In this document: positions 19,280 through 28,325 of the stretch, piece after piece | Layout of the letters: each line of letters begins with the position of its first letter | Position numbering within the stretch: the first letter of the stretch is position 1 | From: Pseudomonadota bacterium | GTDB lineage: Bacteria > Pseudomonadota > Alphaproteobacteria > Rhodospirillales > Magnetospirillaceae | Direction: 5' to 3' | NCBI GenBank assembly: GCA_023458315.1 | Contig: JAEXAH010000067.1 | Span: forward strand, 1-49,033 | DNA: 49,033 nt | Notes under the pieces: generated by a model | The model's input: the letters and a program-made list of their open reading frames with translations, nothing else | Told to the model about the DNA's origin: nothing | Database searches by the model: none | Translations under genes and position numbers: made by a program

Positions 19280-19676
19280 ACGCGGGCGCGTCGGCCGCGA
19301 CGATTCCTTCCACGCCTTGTGGCCGGGGCCGCTGGCCCTGGCCGTGCCGGGCTGGATTTGGCTGGTGGTGCTGTATTTCGCGGCGGTGTTCGGGCTGGCC
19401 TGGGCGCAGGAACCGGATTACACCGCCACCCTGTGGACCGGGGCGCTGGGGCCGGGGGTGATCGGCCTGATCGATCTGGTCCGCCGCCTGCGCACCGATT
19501 GCTATGAATGGCGCCATCCCCAGGCGGGGCCGGTGGTGACGCGGGCCACGATGCTGGACCGCCTGACCTTCCGCGAATGCGGCTGGTACGTGCCGCTGGT
19601 GGTGCTGCCGGTGCCCTTATGGCTGCTGGGGTTAGGATTGTCCGCGACTTTCCTTCGGACATGGCGGCTGCTATAG
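19263..19676 (+). CDS. Hypothetical small membrane protein
   Basis: This 137-residue protein begins 17 bases inside the end of the hydantoinase gene, in another frame. GGTGG lies just before the ATG. It has two hydrophobic stretches in the first half (WIWLVVLYFAAVFGLAW, and ALGPGVIGLIDLV) and a third near the C-terminus (YVPLVVLPVPLWLLGLGL). The mid-region is basic. No family was recognised. The overlap suggests translational coupling with the hydantoinase, so a role near that enzyme is possible but unsupported by sequence. Confidence 0.72.
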   Translation: MAARPERGRVGRDDSFHALWPGPLALAVPGWIWLVVLYFAAVFGLAWAQEPDYTATLWTGALGPGVIGLIDLVRRLRTDCYEWRHPQAGPVVTRATMLDRLTFRECGWYVPLVVLPVPLWLLGLGLSATFLRTWRLL

Positions 19677-19707
19677 CCGTTGTTGCAATGGCGAAAGGGG
19701 TTTCCGG

Positions 19708-20007
19708 ATGATCAAGCACATGGTGTTCTGGCGCATGAACGGCGAAACCCCGGCCCAGCGTCATGCCCAGGCCCAGGCCATCAAACAGGCGCTCGAGGCG
19801 CTGAACGGCCGCATCCCCGGCCTGCTGCGGTTGGAAGTGGGCATCGACATCAGCGGCGATGCCGACGCGTCGGATGTGGTGCTGTATTCGGAATTCACCG
19901 ACCGCGCCGCGCTGGAAGCCTATCACCACCACCCCGAACACGAAAAAGCCGCCCCGGTGGTCCGCGCCGCCCGTTGCGAGCGCCGCGTGGTGGATTACGA
20001 GGTCTGA
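19708..20007 (+). CDS. Dabb (stress-responsive A/B barrel) domain protein
   Basis: This 99-residue protein has the Dabb signature: MIKHMVFWRM at the start, LEVGIDISGDADASDVVLYSEF in the middle, and a conserved aromatic/His region ALEAYHHHPEH. It is a dimeric ferredoxin-like fold. Some members are cyclases or heme-handling enzymes, but most have unknown function. A GGGG run lies before the ATG. It lies 31 bases after the membrane-protein gene, so the three genes may form one unit, closed by the strong terminator at 20038-20091. Confidence 0.87.
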   Translation: MIKHMVFWRMNGETPAQRHAQAQAIKQALEALNGRIPGLLRLEVGIDISGDADASDVVLYSEFTDRAALEAYHHHPEHEKAAPVVRAARCERRVVDYEV

Positions 20008-20037
20008 GGGGGAAGGGGGCCGACGCGGGCGATAAAA

Positions 20038-20091
20038 AAAGAGGGGCGCATCGGCAAGGCGTTTCCAGGGCCTGTCGGTGCACCCCTCTTT
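20038..20091 (+). terminator. Long terminator hairpin after the Dabb gene
   Basis: AAAGAGGGG (20038-20046) pairs with CCCCTCTTT (20083-20091), and the stem continues inward with G-U pairs (GCATCGGCAAGG with CCTGTCGGTGC, parts of 20048-20082). A-runs on one side and T-runs on the other make it potentially bidirectional. It separates the hydantoinase cluster from aminopeptidase P. Confidence 0.75.
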
Positions 20092-20127
20092 GTGTTCCAT
20101 CAGGAACAGTGCCTAGACCCTACCCCC

Positions 20128-20155
20128 TTGGCGCCTTGAGCGACAGTGGTATTTT
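20128..20155 (+). promoter_or_regulatory. Candidate promoter of the aminopeptidase P gene
   Basis: TTGGCG (20128-20133) and TATTTT (20150-20155) are separated by 16 bases, about 105 bases before the start codon and after the upstream terminator. The match is partial. Confidence 0.35.
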
Positions 20156-20259
20156 CTGCAACGCAGCATTTCAAAAGGGCGGGGCATGGCGGGGGGCGGC
20201 ATCTTGCCCCCGGCCCTGGCTCCGCATACTTTCGCAAGAGGAGACAAGGAAAGGCGATC

Positions 20260-22059
20260 ATGCTCGACGACGATTGCACCCCCGGCCCCGCCCCGGCGGA
20301 ACGGTTGGACGCCCTGCGCGCGGAACTGGCGGCGCGCGGCCTGACCGGCTTCGTGGTTCCGCGCGCCGACGAGCATCAGGGCGAATACGTGGCCGCCTGC
20401 GCCCGGCGGCTGGCGTGGCTGACCGGCTTCACCGGCTCGGCGGGCATGGCGGTGGTGTTGCCGGACCAGGCGGCGGTGTTCGTGGACGGCCGCTATACCC
20501 TGCAAGTGCGGTCCGAGGTGGACACCGCCCGGTTCGAGCCGGTGCACCTGATCGACATGCCGCCGCCGCGTTGGCTGGGCGAGCGGCTGAAGGCGGGCGA
20601 CCGCCTGGGCCATGACCCCTGGCTGCATACCGCCGATCAGGTCGAGGCATTGCGCGCCGCCGCCGAAAAGGCCGGGGCGGAACTGGTGGCCTGCGACCGC
20701 AATCCGCTGGACGCGGTGTGGCACGACCGCCCGCCGCCGCCCGCCGCCCCGGCGGTGCCGCACCCGCTGGCCTTTGCCGGGACCGCGTCGGCGGAAAAAC
20801 GCGGCGACGTGGCGGAAATCCTGCGCGCCGACCGCCATGACGCTGCGGTGCTGACCGATCCGGCCTCGATCGCGTGGCTGCTGAACATCCGCGGCGGCGA
20901 TGTGGCCTATACGCCATTGCCGCTGTCCTTTGCCATTCTGCATGCCGATACCGGCGTCGAATTGTTCATGGACCCGGCCAAGCTGTCGGCGGAAACCCGC
21001 GCCCATCTGGGCGAGGCGGTGGCGGTGCGGCCCCCGGCCGAGCTGCCCCTGGCTTTGGACCGGCTGGCGGGCAAGCGGGTGCGGCTGGACCCGGCCAGCG
21101 CCGCCGCCTATCTGTTCGACCGGTTGGGCAAGGCCGGGGCCAGGGTCGAACGCGGCGCCGATCCCTGCGCACTGCCCAAGGCGCGCAAGAATCCGGCGGA
21201 ACTGGCCGGGGCGCGGGCGGCGCATCTGCGCGACGGCGTGGCGGTGGTGCGCTTCCTGGCGTGGCTGGACGGCCGCGACGGCGTGGACGAACTGGCCGCC
21301 GCCGCCCGGCTCGAGGCATTCCGGGCCGAGGGCGAGCATTTTCGCGGCCTGTCCTTTCCCACCATCGCCGGATCGGGACCGCACGGCGCCATCGTCCATT
21401 ACCGCGCCACCCCGGCCAGCAACCGCGCGCTGCGCCCGGGCGAGTTGTTCCTGCTGGATTCCGGCGCGCAATACCTGGACGGCACCACCGACATCACCCG
21501 CACCGTGGCCATCGGCCCGGTGGGAGAAGAGGAGCGCCAGCGTTTCACCCTGGTGCTCAAGGGGCATGTGGCGGTGTCGCGCGCCCTGTTCCCGGTGGGC
21601 ACCACCGGCAGCCAGTTGGACGTGCTGGCCCGCCAGCATCTGTGGCGGCAGGGGCTGGATTACGACCACGGCACCGGCCACGGCGTCGGCGCCTTCCTGT
21701 CGGTGCACGAAGGGCCGCAACGCATTTCCAAGCTGGGCACCGGCGCGGTGGCGTTGCAGCCCGGCATGGTGCTGTCCAACGAGCCGGGCTATTACAAATC
21801 CGGCGCCTATGGCATCCGCATCGAGAATCTGGTGGTGGTGGCGCCCGCCGACGGCCCGGCCGGGGCCGAGCGCGAGATGCTGGAATTCGACACCCTGACC
21901 CTGGCGCCCTATGACCGCCGCCTGATCGATCCGGCCCTGCTGGACGCCCAGGAACGGGCCTGGGTCGACGCCTATCACGCCCGGGTGCGGGCGGCCCTGT
22001 CGCCGTTGCTGGACGACGCGGCCCGGGACTGGTTGAACCGGGCCTGCGCCGAATTGTAG
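20260..22059 (+). CDS. Xaa-Pro aminopeptidase (M24B)
   Basis: This 599-residue cytoplasmic metalloenzyme releases N-terminal residues that precede proline. All five metal ligands are present with family spacing: D400, D411, H474, E508 and E522. They fall in LLDSGAQYLDGTTD, GTGHGVG, NEPGYY and RIENL. Two creatinase-like N-terminal domains precede the pita-bread domain, and a C-terminal extension makes it the long (about 600-residue) aminopeptidase P type found in alphaproteobacteria and eukaryotes. AAGGAAAGG lies before the ATG at 20260. It is convergent with the hemerythrin gene, 19 bases away. Confidence 0.95.
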   Translation: MLDDDCTPGPAPAERLDALRAELAARGLTGFVVPRADEHQGEYVAACARRLAWLTGFTGSAGMAVVLPDQAAVFVDGRYTLQVRSEVDTARFEPVHLIDMPPPRWLGERLKAGDRLGHDPWLHTADQVEALRAAAEKAGAELVACDRNPLDAVWHDRPPPPAAPAVPHPLAFAGTASAEKRGDVAEILRADRHDAAVLTDPASIAWLLNIRGGDVAYTPLPLSFAILHADTGVELFMDPAKLSAETRAHLGEAVAVRPPAELPLALDRLAGKRVRLDPASAAAYLFDRLGKAGARVERGADPCALPKARKNPAELAGARAAHLRDGVAVVRFLAWLDGRDGVDELAAAARLEAFRAEGEHFRGLSFPTIAGSGPHGAIVHYRATPASNRALRPGELFLLDSGAQYLDGTTDITRTVAIGPVGEEERQRFTLVLKGHVAVSRALFPVGTTGSQLDVLARQHLWRQGLDYDHGTGHGVGAFLSVHEGPQRISKLGTGAVALQPGMVLSNEPGYYKSGAYGIRIENLVVVAPADGPAGAEREMLEFDTLTLAPYDRRLIDPALLDAQERAWVDAYHARVRAALSPLLDDAARDWLNRACAEL

Positions 22060-22078
22060 CCCCCAGGCGGCGTGTCCG

Positions 22079-22471
22079 TCAGGCGGCGATGCCGGCCGAT
22101 CGCGCGAATTGGGCGGTGACGAAGTCCATGGTGTTGCGGTGGTTCATCAGCCAGTTGGGCAGGGTGCGGTTGAAATATTCGTCCTGGGCGTCGCCGCCGC
22201 GCAGCCGCGCCAGCACCACCTCCAACTCGGCCAGCACCCGCTGGTGTTCGCCCTGATGGCAGCCCAGGGCGAAAAAGCCGACCTTGCCCATCAGCTCTTC
22301 CTCGCGCGCGAAATGGGCGCGGCAATGGGCGATGAACTCTTCCAGGGCATGCAGGCGCTGCTCGCCGCCGGTCGCCGCCAGGGTGTTGATCAGCGCCGCC
22401 GCTTCCACATGGTCGTCGTCCATGAAGTCGATTCCGACGTTCAAGCCATCATGCCACTCGATCACCGACAT
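22079..22471 (-). CDS. Bacteriohemerythrin
   Basis: This 130-residue oxygen-binding diiron protein retains all seven iron ligands: H21, H53, E57, H72, H76, H111 and D116, in DDDH, HFARE, HQGEH and HRNTMD. The start MSVIEWHDGL at 22471 matches the usual family N-terminus, with GAAGGA 9 bases upstream. An in-frame ATG at 22549 (AAGGA 4 bases before it) would add 26 residues of no known domain and remains possible. Soluble hemerythrins in microaerophiles carry, store or sense oxygen. It is divergent from the PilZ gene. Confidence 0.9.
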   Translation of the reverse strand: MSVIEWHDGLNVGIDFMDDDHVEAAALINTLAATGGEQRLHALEEFIAHCRAHFAREEELMGKVGFFALGCHQGEHQRVLAELEVVLARLRGGDAQDEYFNRTLPNWLMNHRNTMDFVTAQFARSAGIAA

Positions 22472-22778
22472 CCCGATCAGTCCTTCCTCGATCCCCATCA
22501 AGAGGGGGCCATCATCACGCGCGCGGAGATTGAGGGCAACTAAATACATATTTTCCTTGCGGACAAGGGGGCTGCGGGAAACGCAACGCTGCCGGGAACG
22601 GCGGCCCGGTGGTGGTAGGACCATCGGATGGTTGCGGCCCGGACGGGGCGGTGCTGCACTGGACCGAGGTGTTATGGGTGGGGGCGGTTGCCGCCTGTTT
22701 ACGGAACATTCAAGCGCGGCCACAACACGATTTACCTGTGCGTGTTATCAACGGCCCCCAGATATAGGGACAGATGCC
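22472..22778. other. Divergent intergenic region, hemerythrin to PilZ
   Basis: This 307-base stretch holds no separate gene. It includes a possible 26-codon N-terminal extension of the hemerythrin (22472-22549). Next to the PilZ start is an inverted repeat AACACG (22724-22729) with CGTGTT (22741-22746), a possible operator. No convincing -35/-10 pair was identified on either strand. Confidence 0.4.
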
Positions 22779-23174
22779 ATGACGCTTGAACATCGTTTCC
22801 GTGCCCGGGCCAGGGCCGCCAGCCTGATGCGTGCGCGCGAGGCGGGAGACCGCCGCCATTACCAGCGTTTCGAGCGGCACGGCTTGATGGTGCGGGTCGC
22901 TGACAAGCTGCTGGAGGTGCACGACATCTCGGTCGGCGGCATCTGTGTCGCCCGCTTCGATCAGGCCGTGGGGGCCGAGGTGGCCATGACCCTGTTCCCG
23001 CGCGACGGCCGCCAGTTGGAACTGTCGAAATCCATGCCCGCGCGGGCCGAGGTGGTCGGCCATACCGGGCAATGGACCCGCCTGCGCTTCAGCGGCATGT
23101 CCTATTCCCTGGCCAAGTTCCTGGTCCAGCATCTGGCGCAACGCCACGGCGTGCAGCCTTTCATCTTCAAATAG
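22779..23174 (+). CDS. PilZ-domain protein, predicted cyclic di-GMP effector
   Basis: This 131-residue single-domain protein has the PilZ cyclic di-GMP binding motifs: an RxxxR switch at R26-H-Y-Q-R30 and DISVGG (D49 to G54) about 20 residues later. The remaining beta-barrel residues include VGAEVAMTLFPRDG. It has no membrane segment or output domain, so it probably acts by contacting a partner. AGGGA lies before the ATG. The diguanylate cyclase at 3200-4369 is one possible source of its ligand. Confidence 0.88.
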   Translation: MTLEHRFRARARAASLMRAREAGDRRHYQRFERHGLMVRVADKLLEVHDISVGGICVARFDQAVGAEVAMTLFPRDGRQLELSKSMPARAEVVGHTGQWTRLRFSGMSYSLAKFLVQHLAQRHGVQPFIFK

Positions 23175-23191
23175 CGTCACTCGTTCCAAAG

Positions 23192-23204
23192 TTGGTCATA
23201 CCAA
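23192..23204. promoter_or_regulatory. FadR/PdhR-like operator palindrome
   Basis: TTGGT-CAT-ACCAA is a perfect 5-3-5 palindrome that matches the TTGGTnnnACCAA type of site bound by FadR-subfamily GntR regulators. It lies 65 bases before the small gene at 23269 and after the PilZ gene. No GntR gene is in the window, so the regulator is unknown. Confidence 0.35.
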
Positions 23205-23268
23205 AGCAGCCTCGCCAATGACGGGTCGACGTGCTGCAATGATCGTGAAGCAGTAAAGGAGGACCGCC

Positions 23269-23460
23269 ATGACCTGGACCGTCAGCCGCACCGAGCGCTC
23301 CTGGCTGGAACTGGCGCACATGCTGCGTACCGAATGGGAGGGCGGGCCGCTGGATCGCCAGCGGGCGCTGGACCTGGCCGCCGAGCTTTCCCCGGCTTCG
23401 CCCGACATGCGCCATACCCTGGCCCATCTGACCCAGCGCCTGGCCCAGCCGCGCCACTGA
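23269..23460 (+). CDS. Small orphan protein (63 residues), hypothetical
   Basis: A near-perfect ribosome binding site (AAAGGAGG) lies before the ATG, the strongest in this region, and supports a real gene. The protein is soluble, with an N-terminal WTVSRTERSWLELAHML segment and likely helices throughout. No family was recognised. It is preceded by the palindrome at 23192-23204 and ends 3 bases from the convergent ArsC-like gene. Confidence 0.65.
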   Translation: MTWTVSRTERSWLELAHMLRTEWEGGPLDRQRALDLAAELSPASPDMRHTLAHLTQRLAQPRH

Positions 23461-23463
23461 TCC

Positions 23464-23814
23464 TCAACCGCCCAACAGCACCGCATAGCGTTCCGGCTTG
23501 AACCCCGCTTCCAGAATGCCGGGGCCTTCCAGCATGGGGCGCTTGATCATGGACGGCTGCGCCAGCATCAGGGCGATGGCCTTGTCGGCGTCCAGGTCGG
23601 CGCGGGCTTCCTCGGGCAGCTTGCGAAAGGTGGTCCCGGCGCGGTTCAGCACCTTTTCCCACCCCAGGGCGGCGCACCACCGTTCCAGGGCGGCGCGGTC
23701 GGCGCCGTCCTTCTTGTAATCGTGGAAGGCATAGGCGATGCCGTGGCCGTCCAGCCAGGTGAACGCCTTCTTCATGGTGTCGCAGGCTTTGATGCCGTGC
23801 ACAATCAGGGTCAT
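23464..23814 (-). CDS. ArsC/Spx-family (YffB-like) reductase
   Basis: This 116-residue thioredoxin-fold protein has the N-terminal signature IVHGIKACDTMKKAF, with C11 as the only likely active thiol. The middle contains the FRKLPEE-type arginine segment, and the end includes PSMIKRPMLE. YffB-like members are presumed glutathione-dependent thiol reductases. Arsenate reduction is not implied, because no arsenic genes are nearby. It starts 6 bases after purT on the same strand and probably shares its transcript. Confidence 0.9.
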   Translation of the reverse strand: MTLIVHGIKACDTMKKAFTWLDGHGIAYAFHDYKKDGADRAALERWCAALGWEKVLNRAGTTFRKLPEEARADLDADKAIALMLAQPSMIKRPMLEGPGILEAGFKPERYAVLLGG

Positions 23815-23820
23815 GGCCGT

Positions 23821-25002
23821 TTACTCCCCATAGCCCAGCGTGACCTTGGCCGCCGCCGCCCGCGCCGCCGCCCGCGCGGTGTCGGTGTCGCCGTCCCGCG
23901 CCAGGGCCAGGGCGACGCCCATGCGGCGATAGGGGCGGGTGGTCGGCTTGCTGAAGATGCGCACGTCCACGTCCACGCCGGGCAGGTCGGGCACCAGGGC
24001 TTCGGCCAGCCCGGACACGGTGAAGTCCTGGGCGGCGCGGTCGGCCAGGATCACCGCCGAGGCGGCGGCGCCGTGCTGGGTGATGGACGGGATGGGCAGG
24101 CCCAGGATGGCGCGGGCGTGCAGGTCGAACTCGGTCAGGTTCTGCGAGATCAACGTCACCATGCCGGTGTCGTGCGGGCGCGGCGACAGTTCGGAAAAGA
24201 TCACCCGGTCGCCCAGGACGAAGAATTCCACGCCGAACAGGCCGTATCCGCCCAGATTGTCCACCACCGCCCTGGCCTGGCGCTGGGCCTCGGCCACGGC
24301 GGCGGGGGCCATGGCGGCGGGCTGCCAGCTTTCCTGATAATCGCCGCGTTCCTGGCGGTGGCCGATGGGGTCGCAGAACACCACGCCGTCGCGGGTCCGG
24401 ATGGTCAGCAGGGTGATTTCATAGTCGAAGGGGATGAATTGCTCGACGATCACCCGTTGGCGGTCGCCGCGCATGCCCTCGACCGCATAGGCCCAGGCGG
24501 CGTCCACCGCCGCCTGTTCGCGCACCGTGCTTTGGCCCTTGCCCGAGGACGACATCACCGGCTTGACCACGCAGGGCAGCCCGACCTGGGCCACCGCCGC
24601 CCGCATTTCCGCCAGCGTTTCGGCATAGAGGTATTTCGAGGTCGGCAACCCCAACTCGACCGCCGCCACCTCGCGGATGCGGTCGCGGTTCATGGTCATC
24701 AGCGTGGCGCGGGCCGACGGCACCACGGTGAAGCCCTGGTCCTCGAAATCCTTCAGCACCTCGGTGCGGATGGCCTCGACCTCGGGGACGATCAGATCGG
24801 GCTGGTGACGTTCGATGGCGGCGGCCAGGGCGGCGCCGTCCAGCATGGAGAACACTTCCGCCTGATCCGCCACCTGCATGGCCGGGGCCCAGGCATAGGA
24901 ATCGCACGCCACCACATGGGCCCCCAGCCGCTTGGCGGAAATCACGAACTCGCGCCCCAGTTCGCCCGAACCCAACAGCAGAATCTTGGCAATGGCGGCC
25001 AT
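23821..25002 (-). CDS. purT: Formate-dependent GAR transformylase (phosphoribosylglycinamide formyltransferase 2)
   Basis: This 393-residue ATP-grasp enzyme makes formyl-GAR from GAR, formate and ATP in purine synthesis. The start has the nucleotide-binding block LLGSGELGREFVISAKRLG. The ATP-grasp region has KPVMSSSGKGQS and VEQFIPFDYEITLLT, and VEFFVLGDRVIFSELSPRPHDTG carries metal ligands. ATG 25002 (AAGGGAA upstream) is preferred to one 30 bases earlier. It lies downstream of guaA on the same strand, so two purine genes adjoin; a hairpin between them probably limits read-through. Confidence 0.97.
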   Translation of the reverse strand: MAAIAKILLLGSGELGREFVISAKRLGAHVVACDSYAWAPAMQVADQAEVFSMLDGAALAAAIERHQPDLIVPEVEAIRTEVLKDFEDQGFTVVPSARATLMTMNRDRIREVAAVELGLPTSKYLYAETLAEMRAAVAQVGLPCVVKPVMSSSGKGQSTVREQAAVDAAWAYAVEGMRGDRQRVIVEQFIPFDYEITLLTIRTRDGVVFCDPIGHRQERGDYQESWQPAAMAPAAVAEAQRQARAVVDNLGGYGLFGVEFFVLGDRVIFSELSPRPHDTGMVTLISQNLTEFDLHARAILGLPIPSITQHGAAASAVILADRAAQDFTVSGLAEALVPDLPGVDVDVRIFSKPTTRPYRRMGVALALARDGDTDTARAAARAAAAKVTLGYGE

Positions 25003-25042
25003 GGCCGGATATTCCCTTTCAGAAATGATCAAACAGCAGGAA

Positions 25043-25058
25043 GGCGCCTCGCGGCGCC
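25043..25058 (-). terminator. Terminator after guaA
   Basis: GGCGCC (25043-25048) pairs with 25053-25058 over loop TCGC. On the minus strand it is followed by TTCCTGCTGTTT. The stem is short but GC-rich. Confidence 0.55.
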
Positions 25059-25073
25059 CTCCGAACGAAGTGT

Positions 25074-26628
<1,555 letters not shown>

Positions 26629-26641
26629 GGACAAAGGCCTT

Positions 26642-26733
26642 TGGCGGAATTGAAATATGCGCGCGGAGCGGACTTTAGCGACGGCGCCGCGGCGGGGCAA
26701 GCACGGCCCGCTTGCCTGCGGTCAATTCCGCCA
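26642..26733. repeat. 12-bp perfect inverted repeat in the guaA/lipoprotein divergent region
   Basis: TGGCGGAATTGA (26642-26653) is repeated in inverse orientation at 26722-26733, with 68 bases between. The first copy lies 14 bases before the guaA start. A separate hairpin (AGGATGC 26750-26756 with 26759-26765) sits before the lipoprotein ribosome binding site. Paired operator half-sites are one reading. Confidence 0.5.
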
Positions 26734-26779
26734 TGCGCGGGACGCGGTTAGGATGCAGGCATCCTGCCGGAGAAAATCC

Positions 26780-27268
26780 ATGCGCCGTCTTCTGCCCCTG
26801 CTGCCGTTGTTCGCCCTGCTGCTGTCGGGGTGTTACGAGACGCGGATTCCGGTGGTGGCCGAGGGCGTGCGCCCCGACGGCATCCGCGACGGCCGCTGGC
26901 GCCGCGCCGATGGCAGCGAACTGGAACTGTCCTGGGCGGCGGCCGAGGGCGCCTTCCGCGTCGGCGCGGGCGGCAAGGTGCGGCTGGCGCCGTTGGGGCG
27001 GCTGTGGCTGGCCGATTATCAGGCGGAACGCAACGTGGTGCTGCTGGCACGGCTGGCGCCTGACGGCGTGGTGCTGCTGGAACCGACCCCGGAAACGGAA
27101 AAGCGGCTGGCCGCCGTCCACGGCCTGGGCGTGCGGCCCGGCCCGATCAACCGGCTGGCGGGCGGCGACGGCGCGGCGGTGCGCGGCTTTTTGGCCGATC
27201 TGGCGGCGCTGGACGGCACCGGGCAATTGCGCGAGGCCGACCGGCTGGTATGGGTGGGGCCGCTGTAA
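26780..27268 (+). CDS. Hypothetical lipoprotein
   Basis: The 162-residue product starts with a lipoprotein signal, MRRLLPLLPLFALLLSGC, lipobox LSGC with C18. The mature part is a compact domain containing GIRDGRWRRADGSELELSW and repeated short beta-like stretches (VRLAPLG, LWLADYQ, VVLLARL). No family was recognised. GGAG precedes the ATG at 26780. The CorA-type gene begins 76 bases later on the same strand, but joint function is not indicated. Confidence 0.82.
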   Translation: MRRLLPLLPLFALLLSGCYETRIPVVAEGVRPDGIRDGRWRRADGSELELSWAAAEGAFRVGAGGKVRLAPLGRLWLADYQAERNVVLLARLAPDGVVLLEPTPETEKRLAAVHGLGVRPGPINRLAGGDGAAVRGFLADLAALDGTGQLREADRLVWVGPL

Positions 27269-27344
27269 CATTTCTGCCGCTTGAACCGCGACGGCACGGG
27301 GCGGATATACGGGGGCTGCGCGGATGCGTCCAGGAGGCCGCCCC

Positions 27345-28310
27345 ATGATCGAGGAAGCCGGAATCGTCTATGCCTTCGCGGTGCGTGACGGCCAGGCGAC
27401 GCCGTTCCGCCCCATGGCGGGGGATGCGGGCGAGGCCGATTACCTGTGGATTCACGTCAATCTGGCGACCGAGCCGGGACGGCAATGGATTCTCAAGCAT
27501 TCCGGACTGCCGCCACAACTGGCGGCCACCCTGCTGGACCGCGACGAGGAATTGGGCGCCCAGGTCCTGGGCAACGGCTGCCTGATCCAGATCGAGGACC
27601 GCCAGCGCGAATTCGACGCCGAGGCGCAGCAACTGGGCGACCTGCGGCTGTGGCTGGCGCCCAACCGGCTGATCACCGCCCGCTGGCGGCCGCTTTCCGC
27701 CACCGACCGCCTGCGGTTCCGCCTTCAGGTCGGGGCGGCGCCGGGCTCGGCCGCCGCGCTGTTCCTGGCGCTGCTGGAAGAAAGCATCGCCGACATGGAG
27801 GCGGTGGGCCGCAAGATCCGCCGCCGCTTCGACGCGGTCGAGGATCTGGTGCTGGACGACGAACTGGGCGGCATCGCCGGTGATCTGGGCGCCATCCGCC
27901 GCGACGCCATCAAGCTGCGGCGGCGCGCCGTGCCGCTGCGCATCCTGCTGGCGCGGTTGCAGAACACCCTGCCGCCCTGGGTCAAGGATGACGAGGGCGA
28001 ACGGTTCGAGCCGCTGCTGGCCCGCGTCGAACGCGCCATTGGCGACCTTCAGGAATGCGTCGAACAATCGCGGCTGCTGCACGACGAATACGCCGCCCGC
28101 AACGCCGAACGCTCGGGCCGCAACCTCTATATCCTGTCGGTGTTGTCCACCATCATGCTGCCGCTGAATCTGGTCGCCAGCATCTTCGGCATGAACGTCG
28201 CCGGCCTGCCCGGCCTGCACGACGGCTTCGCCTTCTGGTGGGTGATGCTGACCATGGCCGCCGTGGCGGCGGCGGTGGTGCTGTATTTCAAGCGCAAGAA
28301 CTGGGTGTGA
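27345..28310 (+). CDS. CorA-superfamily transporter, ZntB-like
   Basis: This 321-residue inner-membrane protein has a large cytoplasmic N-domain with a helical funnel, then two C-terminal transmembrane helices. The family signature G282-M-N284 (SIFGMNVAGLPG) ends the first helix, and the last residues YFKRKNWV are basic. Use of ZntB-like sequence (NLATEPGRQWL-type block, and GMN with a following VAGLPG loop) suggests zinc or a similar divalent cation rather than magnesium, but this is uncertain. AGGAGG (27332-27337) fixes the ATG at 27345. Confidence 0.9.
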   Translation: MIEEAGIVYAFAVRDGQATPFRPMAGDAGEADYLWIHVNLATEPGRQWILKHSGLPPQLAATLLDRDEELGAQVLGNGCLIQIEDRQREFDAEAQQLGDLRLWLAPNRLITARWRPLSATDRLRFRLQVGAAPGSAAALFLALLEESIADMEAVGRKIRRRFDAVEDLVLDDELGGIAGDLGAIRRDAIKLRRRAVPLRILLARLQNTLPPWVKDDEGERFEPLLARVERAIGDLQECVEQSRLLHDEYAARNAERSGRNLYILSVLSTIMLPLNLVASIFGMNVAGLPGLHDGFAFWWVMLTMAAVAAAVVLYFKRKNWV

Positions 28311-28325
28311 TCCGGCGGATCACAC
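28305..28325. terminator. Palindrome spanning two convergent stop codons
   Basis: GTGTGATCCG (28305-28314) and CGGATCACAC (28316-28325) form a perfect inverted repeat that contains the stop codons of both the CorA-type gene (28308-28310) and recN (28320-28322). No T-run follows on either side. It may block both transcripts. Confidence 0.5.

Noticed and set aside
23464..23814. Arsenate resistance gene
   Set aside because: The protein is of the YffB/Spx-like branch and no ars genes are nearby, so arsenate reduction is not supported.
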